DNA of 64,000 nt from an uncultured Clostridia bacterium (GCA_937877675.1 CALEIS010000135.1:62001-126000), one strand, 5' to 3'; counted from the first letter of the stretch, positions 25,993-38,221 are shown. Notes: generated from the sequence alone by a model not told the origin. Translations and numbers: made by a program.

Positions 25993-27816
25993 TTATAGAG
26001 CATCAGCAGCAGACCCCATATCATCACCCATAGTATCAAGGTCATCGTCAGTGAAGCCCATGTCATCACCTCCACCGAAGTCACCGCCTCCCATGTCCAT
26101 ATCTCCACCTAAGTCCATACCCATGTCTCCACCACCGAAGTCACCGCCCATATCGCCGCCTTCGCCACCTTCAGCTCCACCTTGTGCCATAGCCATAGCA
26201 GCAGCAGTCTTCCAGAATGGGCCGTTAGCCTTAGCCTGTTCAACCTTCCATTGGTTAATAGCGTCAATCATGAGCAATCTTTGGTTCTGCTTAATCTCAG
26301 CATTTGTCAATCCCCATACACGCTTCATTGCCCAACTCTTTGAAATACAATCATTGCCAACGATGGCATTGAAAGCCTGAGCATCCAACTGAATAGCTTG
26401 TTTTCTACGGAGTTCGTAGTAGTTAGAGGGAGGACAGAACTTGATTTCAAAAGCAGTTTCTTTAAGTTGGTATTCATCATACTTACCTGTGAGTTTCAAG
26501 TGAGTGATAAAACCGTCACGAAGACCTAATGCAAATTTATTTTGGAAGCCAATGATTCGTTTAGCAAAACGGAGTTCATCACGGAGAGTAGAAGAAGGGT
26601 CAACAGCAGCCTGAGCATCTTCATTGAGATAAGTTACAGGAATTCTAAGAGCACGATAGAGAGCTTTGAGGAAGAATTGTAAATCATCTAACTGACCGAG
26701 GTTCTGACCACCTGCCAACTGGTCTACTTTAACAGCTTCCATACCATTAGAACGAGCGAGGAAGAAAGCATCCAACATTGACTGTGGTTCAAACTTATGA
26801 ATAATGTCGGCTTTATCAAGGTCAAATGACTTAGAACGCCAATATTCCTGTTGAACAGATTGGATATAGGCTTCAGCTTCATGAGGAGGCATATTACCAC
26901 AATCAATATCAAACACAAGACGCTCAGGAGCACGAACAAGACGATAAATTACGATAGCATCTTCAAGATAAGAGAGCTGTACATAAGGCTTACGAGCGCG
27001 TTCAATGAAAGGTATAACCCATTCACCACTAGGGTCCCATGTTCCACTGTGAATGTAGAACAATTCATTTGGGTGATAAGGTACATTATTGACCATGACT
27101 TGATGTTTAGTCTTGTCATTATAAGTTATATTACGTCCAATGAATGCACCAACAATACCATTTGTTTTGTCTTTATATACAGCTTCTACTAATTCTGTTT
27201 GAAGTCTTTGAACACCAAGAATACCACGCTTGCGATTTTCAGGAGTAGAATTATCAATCAAATATTCATAGAACAATTCACCATCGGTGATATAATCCTT
27301 ACACATCTGAGCACCATTATTCTTGAAGTCAAAGTGACCAACAAAAGTTTGGAATTCTTGTTCGAGGTCTTTCACTTGTTCTTCAGGAAGGTCTTCATCG
27401 GTATATTTGAGATTGACAACATGACCTCTTTCATCTTCCCAAATGAAGTTATCAGTATATTCCTCAATACAGTTAGCAACTTCAGGGAAAGCAGCCATTA
27501 GACGATACTCATAAATTCTGTTTGCTTTCTCAGCATCGAGAGTATGATAAAGCACATTAGCATAAGCATTATAGCGACCACCAAAGGCAGCACCATAAGC
27601 AGTTTGTTCTTGTTGATGTAAAAGAGACCCACTTACAGAATGTGTAAGAAGTGCTTCTTTACGTCTCATGCCTGTTCTCTCAAAATTATCCCATTTAGGA
27701 TTATCAAATTGAGAAAGACCACCTCTCATTGCTTTTCCAAGAAAGTTCGTATTGGAAATTGCCCTTGAAAGTGATGATGCAAGTTGTGTTTGAAATTTAT
27801 TTCCTCCGTTTAACAT
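25993..27816 (-). CDS. gp20: Portal protein, T4 gp20 homologue
   Basis: Forms the dodecameric ring at the head vertex through which DNA is packaged and ejected. The 607-residue protein (T4: 524) contains typical gp20 segments: YRLMAAFPEVANCIEEYTDN, DGELFYEYLID, SYLEDAIVIYRLVRAPERLV followed by FDIDCGNMP, and LRIPVTYLNED. The final 60 residues are a low-complexity Gly/Asp/Met tail (GGDFGGGDMGMDLGGDMDMG), absent in T4 and of unknown purpose. There is no TAG in the gene even though it is late. A late promoter precedes it, overlapping the end of the gp15-like gene. Confidence 0.92.
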   Translation of the reverse strand: MLNGGNKFQTQLASSLSRAISNTNFLGKAMRGGLSQFDNPKWDNFERTGMRRKEALLTHSVSGSLLHQQEQTAYGAAFGGRYNAYANVLYHTLDAEKANRIYEYRLMAAFPEVANCIEEYTDNFIWEDERGHVVNLKYTDEDLPEEQVKDLEQEFQTFVGHFDFKNNGAQMCKDYITDGELFYEYLIDNSTPENRKRGILGVQRLQTELVEAVYKDKTNGIVGAFIGRNITYNDKTKHQVMVNNVPYHPNELFYIHSGTWDPSGEWVIPFIERARKPYVQLSYLEDAIVIYRLVRAPERLVFDIDCGNMPPHEAEAYIQSVQQEYWRSKSFDLDKADIIHKFEPQSMLDAFFLARSNGMEAVKVDQLAGGQNLGQLDDLQFFLKALYRALRIPVTYLNEDAQAAVDPSSTLRDELRFAKRIIGFQNKFALGLRDGFITHLKLTGKYDEYQLKETAFEIKFCPPSNYYELRRKQAIQLDAQAFNAIVGNDCISKSWAMKRVWGLTNAEIKQNQRLLMIDAINQWKVEQAKANGPFWKTAAAMAMAQGGAEGGEGGDMGGDFGGGDMGMDLGGDMDMGGGDFGGGDDMGFTDDDLDTMGDDMGSAADAL

Positions 27817-27826
27817 TATCGTGAAT

Positions 27827-27832
27827 TATTTA
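27827..27832 (-). promoter_or_regulatory. Late promoter (TAAATA) for portal
   Basis: Minus-strand TAAATA directly behind the stop codon of the gp15-like gene, ten bases before the portal ATG. Confidence 0.65.
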
Positions 27833-29044
27833 TTATTTGGCATTCAGATAGAATCCCTAAGCGTTATAAAATGTATCATAATCAATCTCATCAAACAATA
27901 TTATATCAAAGTTTCCTTTATAGGAGATGTTAGGAAGTTTTATTTTTAGAGAATTATCAGATTGTTTTATTATTTCTAAAGGAATACCTTTTATTGTATC
28001 TTTTTTAGGTATTGATGAATCTATTGGGGCTGAGATTTTACTATTATTTGGGAACTAAAAAGTTGTAAGAGTACCAGTATATAAGTTTTTTGGTACAAAA
28101 AATGCCTCAGCCTTTGAAAGGTTATATCCATCGAATGTGATATAATAATCTCTTTGAACGGTGTTTCCTGTTTTTATGTCATTTGTTGTTCCTTTCAAAG
28201 CAAATTCGTTATAATTCTATGGTGAAATGCGGAAATAATACGCTTTATTGTTTAGATTTACTGTTGTAAATGCTTTTAATACCCTCACGTGACCTGTAGC
28301 ATATTCACGAGGATTTTTATATGTAGAGCCATATGCTGAAACTAATGGGGCAGCATGAGTAATAAGTCCATCTATTCTATTCTATAATTCGTTTGTTACT
28401 AATTGAGTAGAACCTATATCAAGAATTGCCGACCCTTGGCATTCTCTATGGTTATGGAAAATCCATCCTTGTATTTTGAATGACATTGTTCCTGTAAATC
28501 TATCTTCATCTTCTTCTTTTAGTGTTTCCTTTGAATCAATGTCAATATTCAAATCCCATTCAACTTTATTACGGAGTTCTTCAACACCTTTTATTCCTAT
28601 ATTTGTAGGGACCATCCATGATATAAAGCACTATGGTTGGAATTGTGAAGCAAGATTACCGTATATTTGAAAAAGGTCTGATTTGTATTTTGTGATAATA
28701 TTAACTGAAACTGAAATTGTTACAGGGGTTGGTCTTTTATAGCCTTCTAACAATCCATCTTTATAACGAGTAATTATTGAGTTTTTGGCAGCTAATCTAT
28801 CTTTATCTGCTGTGATACTTTTTACTTCTACGACAACACAAGGAAGAGGAAAGTTTTTAGCAGTGTTTAAAGACAATAGTAATGCTCTTGATTTTGTTGC
28901 GAATTTATAAAATGGTGTAATTGTTTGTACTAAACGTCTCTCATTCTCCACTTTCTAGTAACGGAGAACTACTGATTTGTCAATAAGAGCAAAAAATTGT
29001 TTCAAAATTGACTATATTTCAAAACCATATTCGTACTGAGCCAT
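27833..29044 (-). CDS. gp15: Tail terminator / sheath stabiliser, T4 gp15 homologue
   Basis: A 403-residue product containing several TAG codons. The central part matches T4 gp15: LPCVVVEVKSITADKDRL, then RPTPVTISVSVNIITKYKSD followed by LFQIYGNLASQFQP (T4: PSPIKMIYELSIFTRYEDDM). Further on, KVEWDLNIDIDS and FTGTMSFKIQGWIF match the final strands of the family. T4 gp15 caps the tail and attaches it to the neck. This protein is longer, with an additional C-terminal domain of about 150 residues (FTTVNLNNKAYYFRISPQ) that I do not recognise. It is next to portal and tube genes, as expected for a tail-completion protein. Confidence 0.8.
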
Positions 29045-29050
29045 TAGGAT

Positions 29051-29056
29051 TATTTA
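29051..29056 (-). promoter_or_regulatory. Late promoter (TAAATA), minus strand of a divergent pair
   Basis: TAAATA ends six bases before the ATG at 29044. A plus-strand TAAATA lies at 29060, so the two late promoters are almost touching. Confidence 0.65.
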
Positions 29057-29059
29057 TTG

Positions 29060-29065
29060 TAAATA
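29060..29065 (+). promoter_or_regulatory. Late promoter (TAAATA), plus strand of a divergent pair
   Basis: TAAATA ends four bases before the ATG at 29070, the shortest gap in the window. Confidence 0.6.
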
Positions 29066-29069
29066 ATTG

Positions 29070-29903
29070 ATGATGTAGTATACAAACTATTTGACAACAC
29101 CGTCAGGAAGATATTGTGAAGTTAGAGATATAACTAATGAACAATATCTCATAATGGTGAAATTTATTCAGTCTTAGAATTACAAAAAGTTCTTTGAATA
29201 TATGGATTATGTTGTCAAACAAAGTATAAAAGATGTTGATGACTTTGATATAATTTAGAGGTGTTATGTCTATATTGCTATGTGTATGTATAGCATTAGA
29301 GCTACGTTAGCCGTGTCTAATACTATGCTTGGCTCTCAATAGATTCCTTTGTCTGTTATTTTGAACAATATTGAAAGTTCTTATACACCAAATAACATTG
29401 TATAGTATAACTTGAATGACAAAGTAACTCTCAAATTCAGTTACCCTAAAAAGTTTTCATATGAAGGTGAAGCCCCTATAATTGATTTTTATAGTGGATT
29501 AGTTGGTTACAATGATGTTGTTTTGAATGAATAGCAAAAATAGCAGTTGAAACAAAAATTAGGTACAAAATAGTTGTCCTTTATTGATGATTATTTGAGA
29601 GAAAAGTTTACGTCAATGTGTGATATATTTTAGGGTGTTCCTATGAATAATTTTTAGTTGAATATCGTAAGTGAGTCATTGATTGCAAATGTCGTAGGTT
29701 TTTATAAAATGCCTTTGGATTCGTTTTATAGAATAATGTATACAGTTATGAAACATATAAAAATGAGTTATAGTGATTTCATGAAGGTTTCATATTTGGA
29801 AGGTTCATTGTTTATCAAATATGCTGTATAGGAAAGCAATAAGATGAATGAATAGGCGAAGAAAGGGAATATAAACTTATCTACAAACGGTTTGGATGAA
29901 TAA
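29070..29903 (+). CDS. Baseplate hub-like protein (T4 gp26-type, tentative)
   Basis: 277 residues, with over ten TAG codons. The N-terminus NYLTTPSGRYCEVRDITNEQ, followed by KFFEYMDYVVKQSI and DFDIIQRCYVYIAMCMYS, resembles baseplate proteins of the T4 gp26 type, which begin with a short beta segment and continue into a helical domain around a conserved FD. The C-terminal part is helical. It is the first gene of the long plus-strand tail cluster and overlaps the next gene by eight bases. The assignment rests on remembered pattern and position. Confidence 0.5.
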
Positions 29904-32358
29904 AGATGTAATAAAGCCTAAGTTCTTCCATGTTTAGGAAGAGTTTTATGAATAGCTGATAAATGGGTTTAGAGAAGATGCTAAACAATAGGCAGCTAAG
30001 GCTAAGAGTATGCCTGTAAAAATGGTGTCTAAACATGCAACATATTTCAAAAGAACCACTATGCCGTTGATAATGAAGTCTATATAGAGACAGAAATTAT
30101 TAGAAGATTTTTATGTAGAAGCAGCATAGTAGAGGAAGAAGTCAGTTATAGAAGAGTTACGAGGTAAGTTCTTAAAGGGACAACAGGAAGTTTAGTAGGT
30201 ATAGTAGGAGATATAGGTTTAGTAGAAAAAAGCCGAGCGTAGAGGTTTTTTAGGGAAGATGCTAAAAATCGCAAAGTATTATGACAATGTGATGACGATA
30301 ATTAGCATTTATAAAAAGAGCAGAGAACGAGCAACGAAGACAGAAGTCTTTTTAGGGTTGGATAAAAAATATGATTGGCTACAGAATCCTTAGTATAAGA
30401 GACAATTGTAGAAAAAAATATATGCAGCGGTAAATGACTAGAGTGGATTGATGGTATCAACTATGACAAATGTCATGACACCTGTTATGGGTGGTATGTT
30501 TGATATGATTGATTAGAAGGTTGGTGGTTTATGGCGTAGTATGCTCATGATGATTGTTGAGAAGTTTTTGCTTCCTGATTGGGATGACCCTATTGATGTT
30601 GCATTGTGGGCAGTTCAAATGGGTTTGACAGCATTGTCTTTTGTTTTGACTGCGACAGGTATTGGTGCTCCAGCAGGTGCAGCAATCGGTGCAACTGTTT
30701 GGGCAGCACGATTGGCTAAAGTAATGAAAATTTTCAAGTCAATCAAAGGTATGTCTACTGTTTTCAAACAAGGAAGACGAGTAAGACGAATTGGTAGAGC
30801 ATGGGCTAGAGGTTCTAGGGTTGGTAGAGCAACAGTTCGTCTAAGTTAGTGGGGTAGAGGTGGTTTAGTTAATGGATTGGCACGTATTAGAACATTACGA
30901 AGACAATATAAGTCTTACATGAATGGTACGTATGATATTCTTTTTGGTATCACTACAAACGATGTAGCACAGATGCGTAGAGGTTATGAAACAAAGAGTC
31001 GAGCTTGGGGTGAGCAGGTTCAGAAAATTGTTGGAAGAAAGTTAGAAGGGGTTGCATCTGATGTGTCATTTATATAGCAAAGATTAGCAGATGCAGGGGC
31101 AAAACTTGTTTAGGGTATTCGGACATTACATGCAACAGGTGGTATCTATAAGCCATTGGAAAAAATATATGGCACTACATTGACATTACAATTCTCCTAT
31201 GATTTGCAGTATCCGTCTTTATTTGATAAATTGACGAATTATATACAAAAAAACTTAATAAATTTGCTTAGGAATATGTCATTCCCAAGAATTGATTTAT
31301 CTAATCAAATTCATTTGAATAAAGTTTTTGATAGTTCTTTCAAAAAAGTAGAAAACAAAACAACAGGAAAAACTTTTGTAAAAAGAGGTGATATCTATTA
31401 TTATGATGATGGTAATAGTGTTTTCAGAATTGGTAAAGACCGTGTTGCGTTGTTTGCAAAAAATATTGGTTCAAAACTTGTGGAATAGTTCGGGTATAAT
31501 AAAATATTTTTATATGCTGGAAAGTTTAGATTTGAGACAATTGGTGCGGAAATATTGTCAACATATCGTGATACAAGAGAATGGTTTGAAAAATTTAAAA
31601 AAATAGCAACAGACGAATAGGTTGCCGATTTTAGAAGATTCATGCAAGAAAAAGCTAGATAGCATGGATGGGAGGAACAATTAGATTTACCTCATGCTTG
31701 GTATGATAAAGATTATTATTTGGTGTCTCCTACTGGTGCTGACTATGGTTTGCAGTAGGCAATGAATGCTTTGCATTAGTATGGTTTGATTTTTTTATTG
31801 AAAAAAGGAGTAATAAATTAGACAGATTATAATAATTATATCAATAATTTGTCATCAGTTCATGAATTACAGTCAAGACTATTATCAAAGTAGGATAGTT
31901 CTGGTGAAAGAAGTTTATAGTAGGGTTCTAGTTCTATAATCGAAAAAGTTACTAATTTTTATGAACATGGCTTCCATGCAGGTGTCGTGATAAAAAAAGA
32001 TAATGATTTTCCGAGTGATATGAAATACCAACTTTTTGTAAAGGGTAAATTTTATAAAAGCCCTACTTCAAAATGGGAATTCAAAAATTATACGGATGTT
32101 ACAAATACATATAAAGCACGTGTTATAAAAGATAACGGTGATAATTTATTCTTACTACCAATTGAATTCATCACGATGAATTATGACATACGAGGTAAAT
32201 AGGTGACACTTATTACCAAAAAAGAAGAAATTTTACAGAAAGAGAAAGATTCTAATAAACAAATAGATACATTCAAAAAAGCTGTTTAGATATTCGTAAA
32301 GAATCACATGACTATGTTAGAAACTCAACAAAGAAAGGATGAATTACCAAATGGATGA
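29896..32358 (+). CDS. Large Q-rich tail protein with hydrophobic segment, 820 aa
   Basis: The gene overlaps the preceding one (ATGAATAA) and ends in TGA overlapping the next ATG. It carries dozens of TAG codons, including seven within 11 codons at 30193-30225 (three tandem TAG pairs). If TAG is Gln, that region reads QQVQQEIQVQQKKAERRG, a coiled coil. Residues about 220-265 contain a Gly/Ala-rich hydrophobic segment (FVLTATGIGAPAGAAIGATV) followed by a very basic stretch (KQGRRVRRIGRAWARG). No enzyme motif is seen. The combination of coiled coil, membrane-like helix and location in the tail cluster suggests a tape-measure or DNA-ejection protein; this is inference. Confidence 0.75.
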
Positions 32359-34450
32359 TAATGTTTTATAGAAAAAAACTTAGAGTATTCTTACAATAAA
32401 ATAGAAGACTAGACATTCCTTGGCAGCGCAGCACTTTATGAAAGGTGCTCAAAACTTTCTTATTGAATATAATTCACAAATCGAAAACATTATTGATATT
32501 GATAATATCAAAAAAGAATATGAGGATTAGTTCAAAGATAGAGTTTCTGTAACGATAAAAAGAGCATAGGAAGCAAATAAACATGAATAGACTGTAAAGG
32601 GAACATTAACAAAAGTTGCACTGATTGGTGGATTTGCGATGATAACTGTATATGCTTTGTATAGAAAGCTATCAAATGTTGTCAATGATTTGAAAGATGG
32701 ATTATTTGGAGACATTGTAAAATACGCTGATTAGAAAATGACCTCATTTGATTAGGTTCATAATTGGGTGAAAGGGATGATAAGGTTTGATTTTACTAAA
32801 GTTATTGTAAAACTTACCGACACGTTGGTGTTTAGTGTTATTTTTCCAGGTATTCGATTGTTGGTCGATTTAATAGATGATTTGTTTAATGGAAACACAT
32901 ATGAAGAACAAAATACATTTGAATTTATCTTGAATCAATTGGCTGCTACTGCTGCTTAGAGAGTTGCATCCAAGAGTACATTGTTTAACATATTAGAAAT
33001 ATTTGGTATAACTATCAATAAGGCTGTTACACATAAACCTGATTTACATAAGTTCTTGAAGTTAGGCAAAGAAGCAGTATAGGCTTTGAAAGAAGGTAAT
33101 ATTGAAACTTAGGAAGCTTATAAAAATCAAGGTACTTATGAAGAACGTAGAGCAGGATGGTTCACTTATGAAACTGTTACAGTAACAGATGATTTTCGTA
33201 ACCGCATTAAAGATTCACGAGGACTAAATGTCGATACTGGTACAGATGCACATAAAGGTGGTATGCAATGGAACGCTGTTCAAGATATTTTTGCAACTTG
33301 GAATAGATAGGCAGTTGAAAAATACGCTGGCGCGTATGCAGATAGTTTAAGAACTGATATTTTACATAGTTCGATTGACCCTTATCTTCCAATTTATCGT
33401 GATTAGGCTAATAGAATATATAGTTCAATGAGAGATTGGGAGGTTGATATGTATGATGATGTGGATGATGCAATGTTTAGCGACCTTGTTTATACAGGAT
33501 GGTAGCCATATAATATGTTGAATAAGGCAAAAGAAATTTTGGATACTCAGGCAACCTAGTATATAAAAACTAATCCTTTATATAATAAACTAATTGAGAA
33601 ATACAATCAGTTGAATAATAATTTGGAAAATGCAGGTGGGTGTACAGCTTAGAATTGGGCAGATATTCATTATTTCCATGCAGTTGTTGTTTCGTTTATA
33701 TTTGGTGCAAAGGAAGCAGAAGCATTGAATAATAGTTTTTATAACAATTATCATGTAAACAGAGATTTTGATGGAAAATCTTTTTTGCAAATTAGAGCTG
33801 AAGGGTTGGAAATAGGTTTACCTAAGGTAGAAAGTGTATATTCTCAAACATTGAAATCAATTTATGGTGGTGCTATCACGGTAGATGAGTTTGTTAATGA
33901 AATGACAAAAAACGGAGGGATTTTTGATAAATGGGGTCGAGGAGAAGATATTTTTTTGAGACTAACAAACGAATATCTATACAAATAGTTCAAAATAGGT
34001 AAACTTTTGAGTATCGTTAGAGTGTTTGCTTCCGATAGAAATAGTTATAATCAGCTCATGCATATAAGTTCTTATGTCAGTAGTAATACGAGGGTTACAA
34101 TTATGAATGTGAATTAGACACAACATGAAGGATATTCAATTAGGGACAACAAATGGAATATAAGCAATGATAATGTTATAGAAAATATGGTTAGTAATTA
34201 GGTGAATGCCGATTTATGTATAAGAATCAATTAGTCGTATAAAACATTATATAAATCCACTAAACGTAAAAGAGAATAGAGAAAAAGAATACTCGATTCT
34301 ATTCAATAGAAAATGAAATATTTCCTTCCAATTGTTAGAAAAAAGACAGCTCAAGAAAGAGTACAATAGCGTCTTGATGCTATGGATTCAGATGATATTT
34401 GGTCTGATACTTAGGCGTGGATGGATGCAGAAGGATTAGTAGTTGATTGA
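32351..34450 (+). CDS. Large tail protein with membrane-like helix, 699 aa
   Basis: The ATG overlaps the previous stop. The frame contains many TAG codons and ends in TGA. Near residues 85-110 is a single hydrophobic helix (VALIGGFAMITVYALYRKL), followed by FSVIFPGIRLLVDLIDDLF, a second hydrophobic region. The middle is globular, with DPYLPIYRDQANRIYSS, and the C-terminus is basic and helical (KSTKRKREQRKRILDSIQQK). No family recognised. Like its two neighbours it combines helices that could span a membrane with long charged helices, suggesting a role in DNA delivery through the tail. Confidence 0.75.
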
Positions 34451-34461
34451 TGTTTCAAAAA

Positions 34462-34467
34462 TAAATA
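34462..34467 (+). promoter_or_regulatory. Late promoter (TAAATA)
   Basis: In the 24-base gap between two tail genes; ends seven bases before the ATG at 34475. Confidence 0.55.
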
Positions 34468-34474
34468 ATTGATA

Positions 34475-36454
34475 ATGGCTGATTAGACACCATAGAACAA
34501 TAATACCAACTGGTAGTATTTCCTTTAGTAGTTAGAAAAAGTTTAGAAATTATCTAACCGAGTTAATCGTGCTTAGATAAGGATGAACTATACTGACAAT
34601 GAAATAAGTGAAATAAAAGAAGCAGTTGGATTAGATTAGGGATAGACATAGAAAAATGTTATCACTAATGAAGTTCCAAGTACATTGTCTGTCAGTTAGA
34701 AGAAGCGTTATGAAGAAATTGGTAAACAATTTGTTTAGGGGGCAGGAAAAGAATTTGCGAGAATAAAAGCTGCGATAAAATTGAAAGATAAGATGAAAAC
34801 AAAGAAAGATGTTTTCGTTGAAAATGCAAAGAAAGTAAAATAGGCTTCCAAGAAACAAATAAAAACAGGTGGATTCTGGTTGAAGATTATGGCTATTGTT
34901 GCCATTCTTGGTATGGTTGGTCTTTTATTGAAAGACAAAATTTCAACAATGTTACCTGATTTAGGTGATGAAGTAGGTGGATTTGGTGACAAAGTATATG
35001 CTTTCTTTGAACGATTGGTTTCAGGAATGGTACAATATAGCACAAATATGTTGGGTGGTACATTAGGAGGTATTATTCAATATGTTTGTACAAATTTGAT
35101 TCCTAATACAATTAGTACATTCTTCAATGCAACATTACCAACTGCTATGGTTGCATCCACATTGGCAGTTATGAGCTTGTTTAGTGATAGTGCTGAAGAA
35201 CAAGCAAGAGCATTGTTATCATAGGGTCAAAATCATGGTGATTCTGTTGCAAATTAGGCAGAATCACAATATCAATAGTTGAGTGCAAGACAATATTAGC
35301 AATAGATGCTTCGACAACAATTTGCAGAAACAAATTTGGCGAATAAAGATATGGCTGATGTCTTATTCATGTTGAATAATTATGCTTAGTGGAGAATGCA
35401 ACAGAGTAATTCAAATGAATCAACTGTTTTCAAAGCAATTGATGATGCCTTGGATGTAAATGGTGTTGAAATAGATTTGAAATCAAATGACGGTTTTGAT
35501 ATGACATCAATGTTAGTCGAACTTGGTAATTTGATGCAACAAAATCAAAATGCATCCATCGAATAGAGAAGAAGAATTGTAGCAGCCCACTTGAGAAATG
35601 CAGGTATCAACCTTGATTAGGCAACTTTAAATTAGCGTTTGAGTGATAGTAATATTGCAGACATTACTAAAACTGCTACAGAAATGATGGGTGATGAAAG
35701 ATATGTAGCATTACAGAATAGATTAGCTGAGTTATCTGCTGCGGAAAGACAAAGAAGACAAAGTATTACTCCACCTAATGATAATAACGGAGGAGTCGCA
35801 AATAATCCTATCATAAGACAAGGTATTATAAATGTTGGATAGGTTTTGGGACGACATTTTGTGGAAAATGCTAGTAAATTCCTTGGGAAACTTGAATAGT
35901 TTCTAAATGGAGATGTTACAAACAGTAGATTGTTGGCAGGTATCAATACATATTTTGCAGATTTATCTAATGCAGGTGTTGCGTTCATTGGTGGTGCTTT
36001 GGATGAGCTTAGACAAGTATTTTTGAATACTTATAGAACGAGATTGCCGAATGTTCAGGTAAACAGAACAAATAATACCACTACTAATGTAGATACTCCA
36101 CCCGTTGCTATTGATGGTGGAAATATATTGATTATGAATGTACAAATAGATGATGTCATATCAAAACAACTTAGTACATTAGATACTCTTAATGCAACAG
36201 AGGTGGCAATACAAGGGTAGATTACAAAAGGAAATGAATCTCTTACAAAGATAAATCAATAGTTGGCAAGTTTGGTAAATGTAGGTGTAGCTCCTAACGT
36301 GAATCAAGATGTTGCTGAGGCTAAGAGAATAGCAATGGAAGCCAATTCTTTGTCCGTTGGAAATACTGAAAGCATTAACAGAATACAAGGTATATTGAAT
36401 AACATGAATCAAGGTGGTTCAGGCGGTGGTGTCCCTGCACCCGCCACATTATAA
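34475..36454 (+). CDS. Large tail protein with membrane-like helix, 659 aa
   Basis: TAG-rich frame ending in TAA. The first 130 residues are charged and helical (KKDVFVENAKKVKQASKKQI). Next comes a strong hydrophobic helix (KIMAIVAILGMVGLLLKDKI), then an amphipathic Gly-rich region (NMLGGTLGGIIQYVCTNLIP). The C-terminal half is Gln/Asn-rich, with LAELSAAERQRRQSITPP and a Gly/Pro-rich end. Third of three neighbouring proteins with this plan. It has its own late promoter, so it may be made at a different level from the two before it. Possible tape-measure or pore-forming ejection protein. Confidence 0.75.
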
Positions 36455-36461
36455 TATAAAA

Positions 36462-36467
36462 TAAATA
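36462..36467 (+). promoter_or_regulatory. Late promoter (TAAATA)
   Basis: In the 22-base gap before the ATG at 36477; the flanking sequence (ataaataattgat) is the same as at 34461. Confidence 0.6.
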
Positions 36468-36476
36468 ATTGATACA

Positions 36477-38219
36477 ATGCCAGAGGCTTAGGAAAATAAT
36501 CAACAAAATCAAGGAACTACACCAACTCCACCTGCTGAAGGTACAACACCTCCTGCTTAGGGTACAACTCCACCTGCAACTCCACCTGCCGAGGGTGAAA
36601 ATCCACCAACCGAGGGTGCGACACCTCCTGCTGAAGGTGGTTCAGGTGCATCAGCCCCTACTGCCCAAGAAAGTACATAGCAAAAAGCAGCAGAATAGGC
36701 AAGAGCAGCAGAACAAGCTGCTAGTGATGAAAATAAGTCTATCACACAAAGTTCCAAGGATAAACTTGGTACATATAATACATCTGTTGGAGGTAAGGAT
36801 AATGAAATATATAATAATATAATTTATTAGAATTTCTAGTATGGTAATGGTCAAAGAGCTAATGACGGTGCTAATGCATCAGAAGCATTATGTTCGATTC
36901 TTGATAATTATTATTGGACTCTTGATACCTTTGCCAACCGTCTTAGAAATAATGAAACTGTACTAAAGGATGGTTCTGTTGCATCTCTTTCAAGTCCTGT
37001 TCCTCATTGTTATCTAATTGAATATCAACAGAAACATAGCTCTAATATTACAAACTTTGTCAATACAATAGTTGCAGCAGGGCAAGTTTTATCAGATTAG
37101 AAAGTACAAAGTGCTTTTAATACAGTTGGAAATACAATTTCAACACTTCAAGCTGGTTTGATGAGCGTTCTAATGGGTTCTGATGGAGCTGCCCCAACAA
37201 CACCTACACCCCCTCAGCCAACTACAACAGGTAGTGGTCAGGCAGGTGCATCAGGTGGTGCTGGTGCATCGGGTAGCAATGGAGCAGCAGGAGGTACTGG
37301 AGGTGCTGCTAGTGGAAGTTCTGGCGGTAATGGAGCAGCGGGAGGTACATCTGGTTCAAGTGGAGGAGCTGCCCCTGCTCAGCAACAACCTAGTTCAACA
37401 CCATCTACATTTTCTAGTATTAGAAATAGTTTAGTCGATATTACTAACAAAATTTTAGAGAAGTTACCAAATGCATCTGAGTTGGTTACAAATGGTATTT
37501 CAGGTTCTACATATCTTGCTCCATATAAATTGCTTTATAGTTTGAATGACACAAAACAAAGATATGTATTCCCTATGCTTTCAAATCCACCTATCAATAA
37601 GGTGATAAATTCGTTTGATAATAAACAACAAGATGATTCTATTCTTAGTAATAACAATTTATTCACTTGGATAAATGGTGTTGCGTCAGGTATTGTAACT
37701 TTTACACGAGATATCAAAGATTTAGCTCATATTCTTGGTGGAGAAAAATCTATTTCATATCAATTATCAAATGTAGAAAAAGCTAAGTTCTTCCAATATC
37801 CTACGCAGACATAGGAATATACAATTTCGTTCCCACTTTTGAATACAGTAAAGAATGAAAAAGGCAAACCTCCTCATTGGAAAACAAATTATAAGTTCTT
37901 ATTGTTATTCACTTTAAGAAACATGATTTTCAGACGAGATAATGCTTCGTTCTTCCCACCATTATTTTACGACATGGTTATCCCTGGTGTTATTAGACAG
38001 CCGTTCTGCTATGTTAGTGATATAAATGTAAAACCATTAGGTATAGTAAGAATGTTAGAAATTGAAAATCCACTTAGTTTTATCAAAGGAAAGTATTCAG
38101 TCGCAGTACCATAGGCATGGATTGTAACAATCAAACTAAAATCATTGTTAGCAACGAGTGCAAATATGGTATTGAGTGGATTAGGAGAATTATCAATCAA
38201 TGCAACAACTCAATCATAA
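36477..38219 (+). CDS. Baseplate/tail-tube-cap candidate with low-complexity linkers, 580 aa
   Basis: It opens with a Pro/Thr/Glu-rich repeat (TPPAEGTTPPAQGTTPPATP), followed by a helical part. A Gly/Ala/Ser linker (GGAGASGSNGAAGGTGGAAS) lies near residues 255-300. The last 180 residues are globular (YISFPLLNTVKN region, then MIFRRDNASFFPPLFYDMVI) and end in VPQAWIVTIKLKSLL. That ending resembles C-terminal strands of baseplate proteins that nucleate the tail tube, where a proline-aromatic pair precedes a beta strand. T4 gp48 or gp54 would be the counterpart, but I cannot establish it. Contains about eight TAG codons. Confidence 0.6.
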
Positions 38220-38221
38220 TT

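Noticed and set aside
26051..26380. Pro/Ser-rich plus-strand frame of 109 codons
   Set aside because: Antisense to the Gly/Asp-rich tail of the portal gene; low-complexity complement, no start signals.
36469..36822. Plus-strand frame of 117 codons rich in Leu, His and Gln
   Set aside because: Frame-shifted shadow of the Pro/Thr-rich linker in the gene at 36477; repeats keep all frames open.
36600..37400. Tandem DNA repeat or CRISPR-like array
   Set aside because: The repetition is coding low complexity (Pro/Thr and Gly/Ala/Ser linkers) without conserved repeats and unique spacers.
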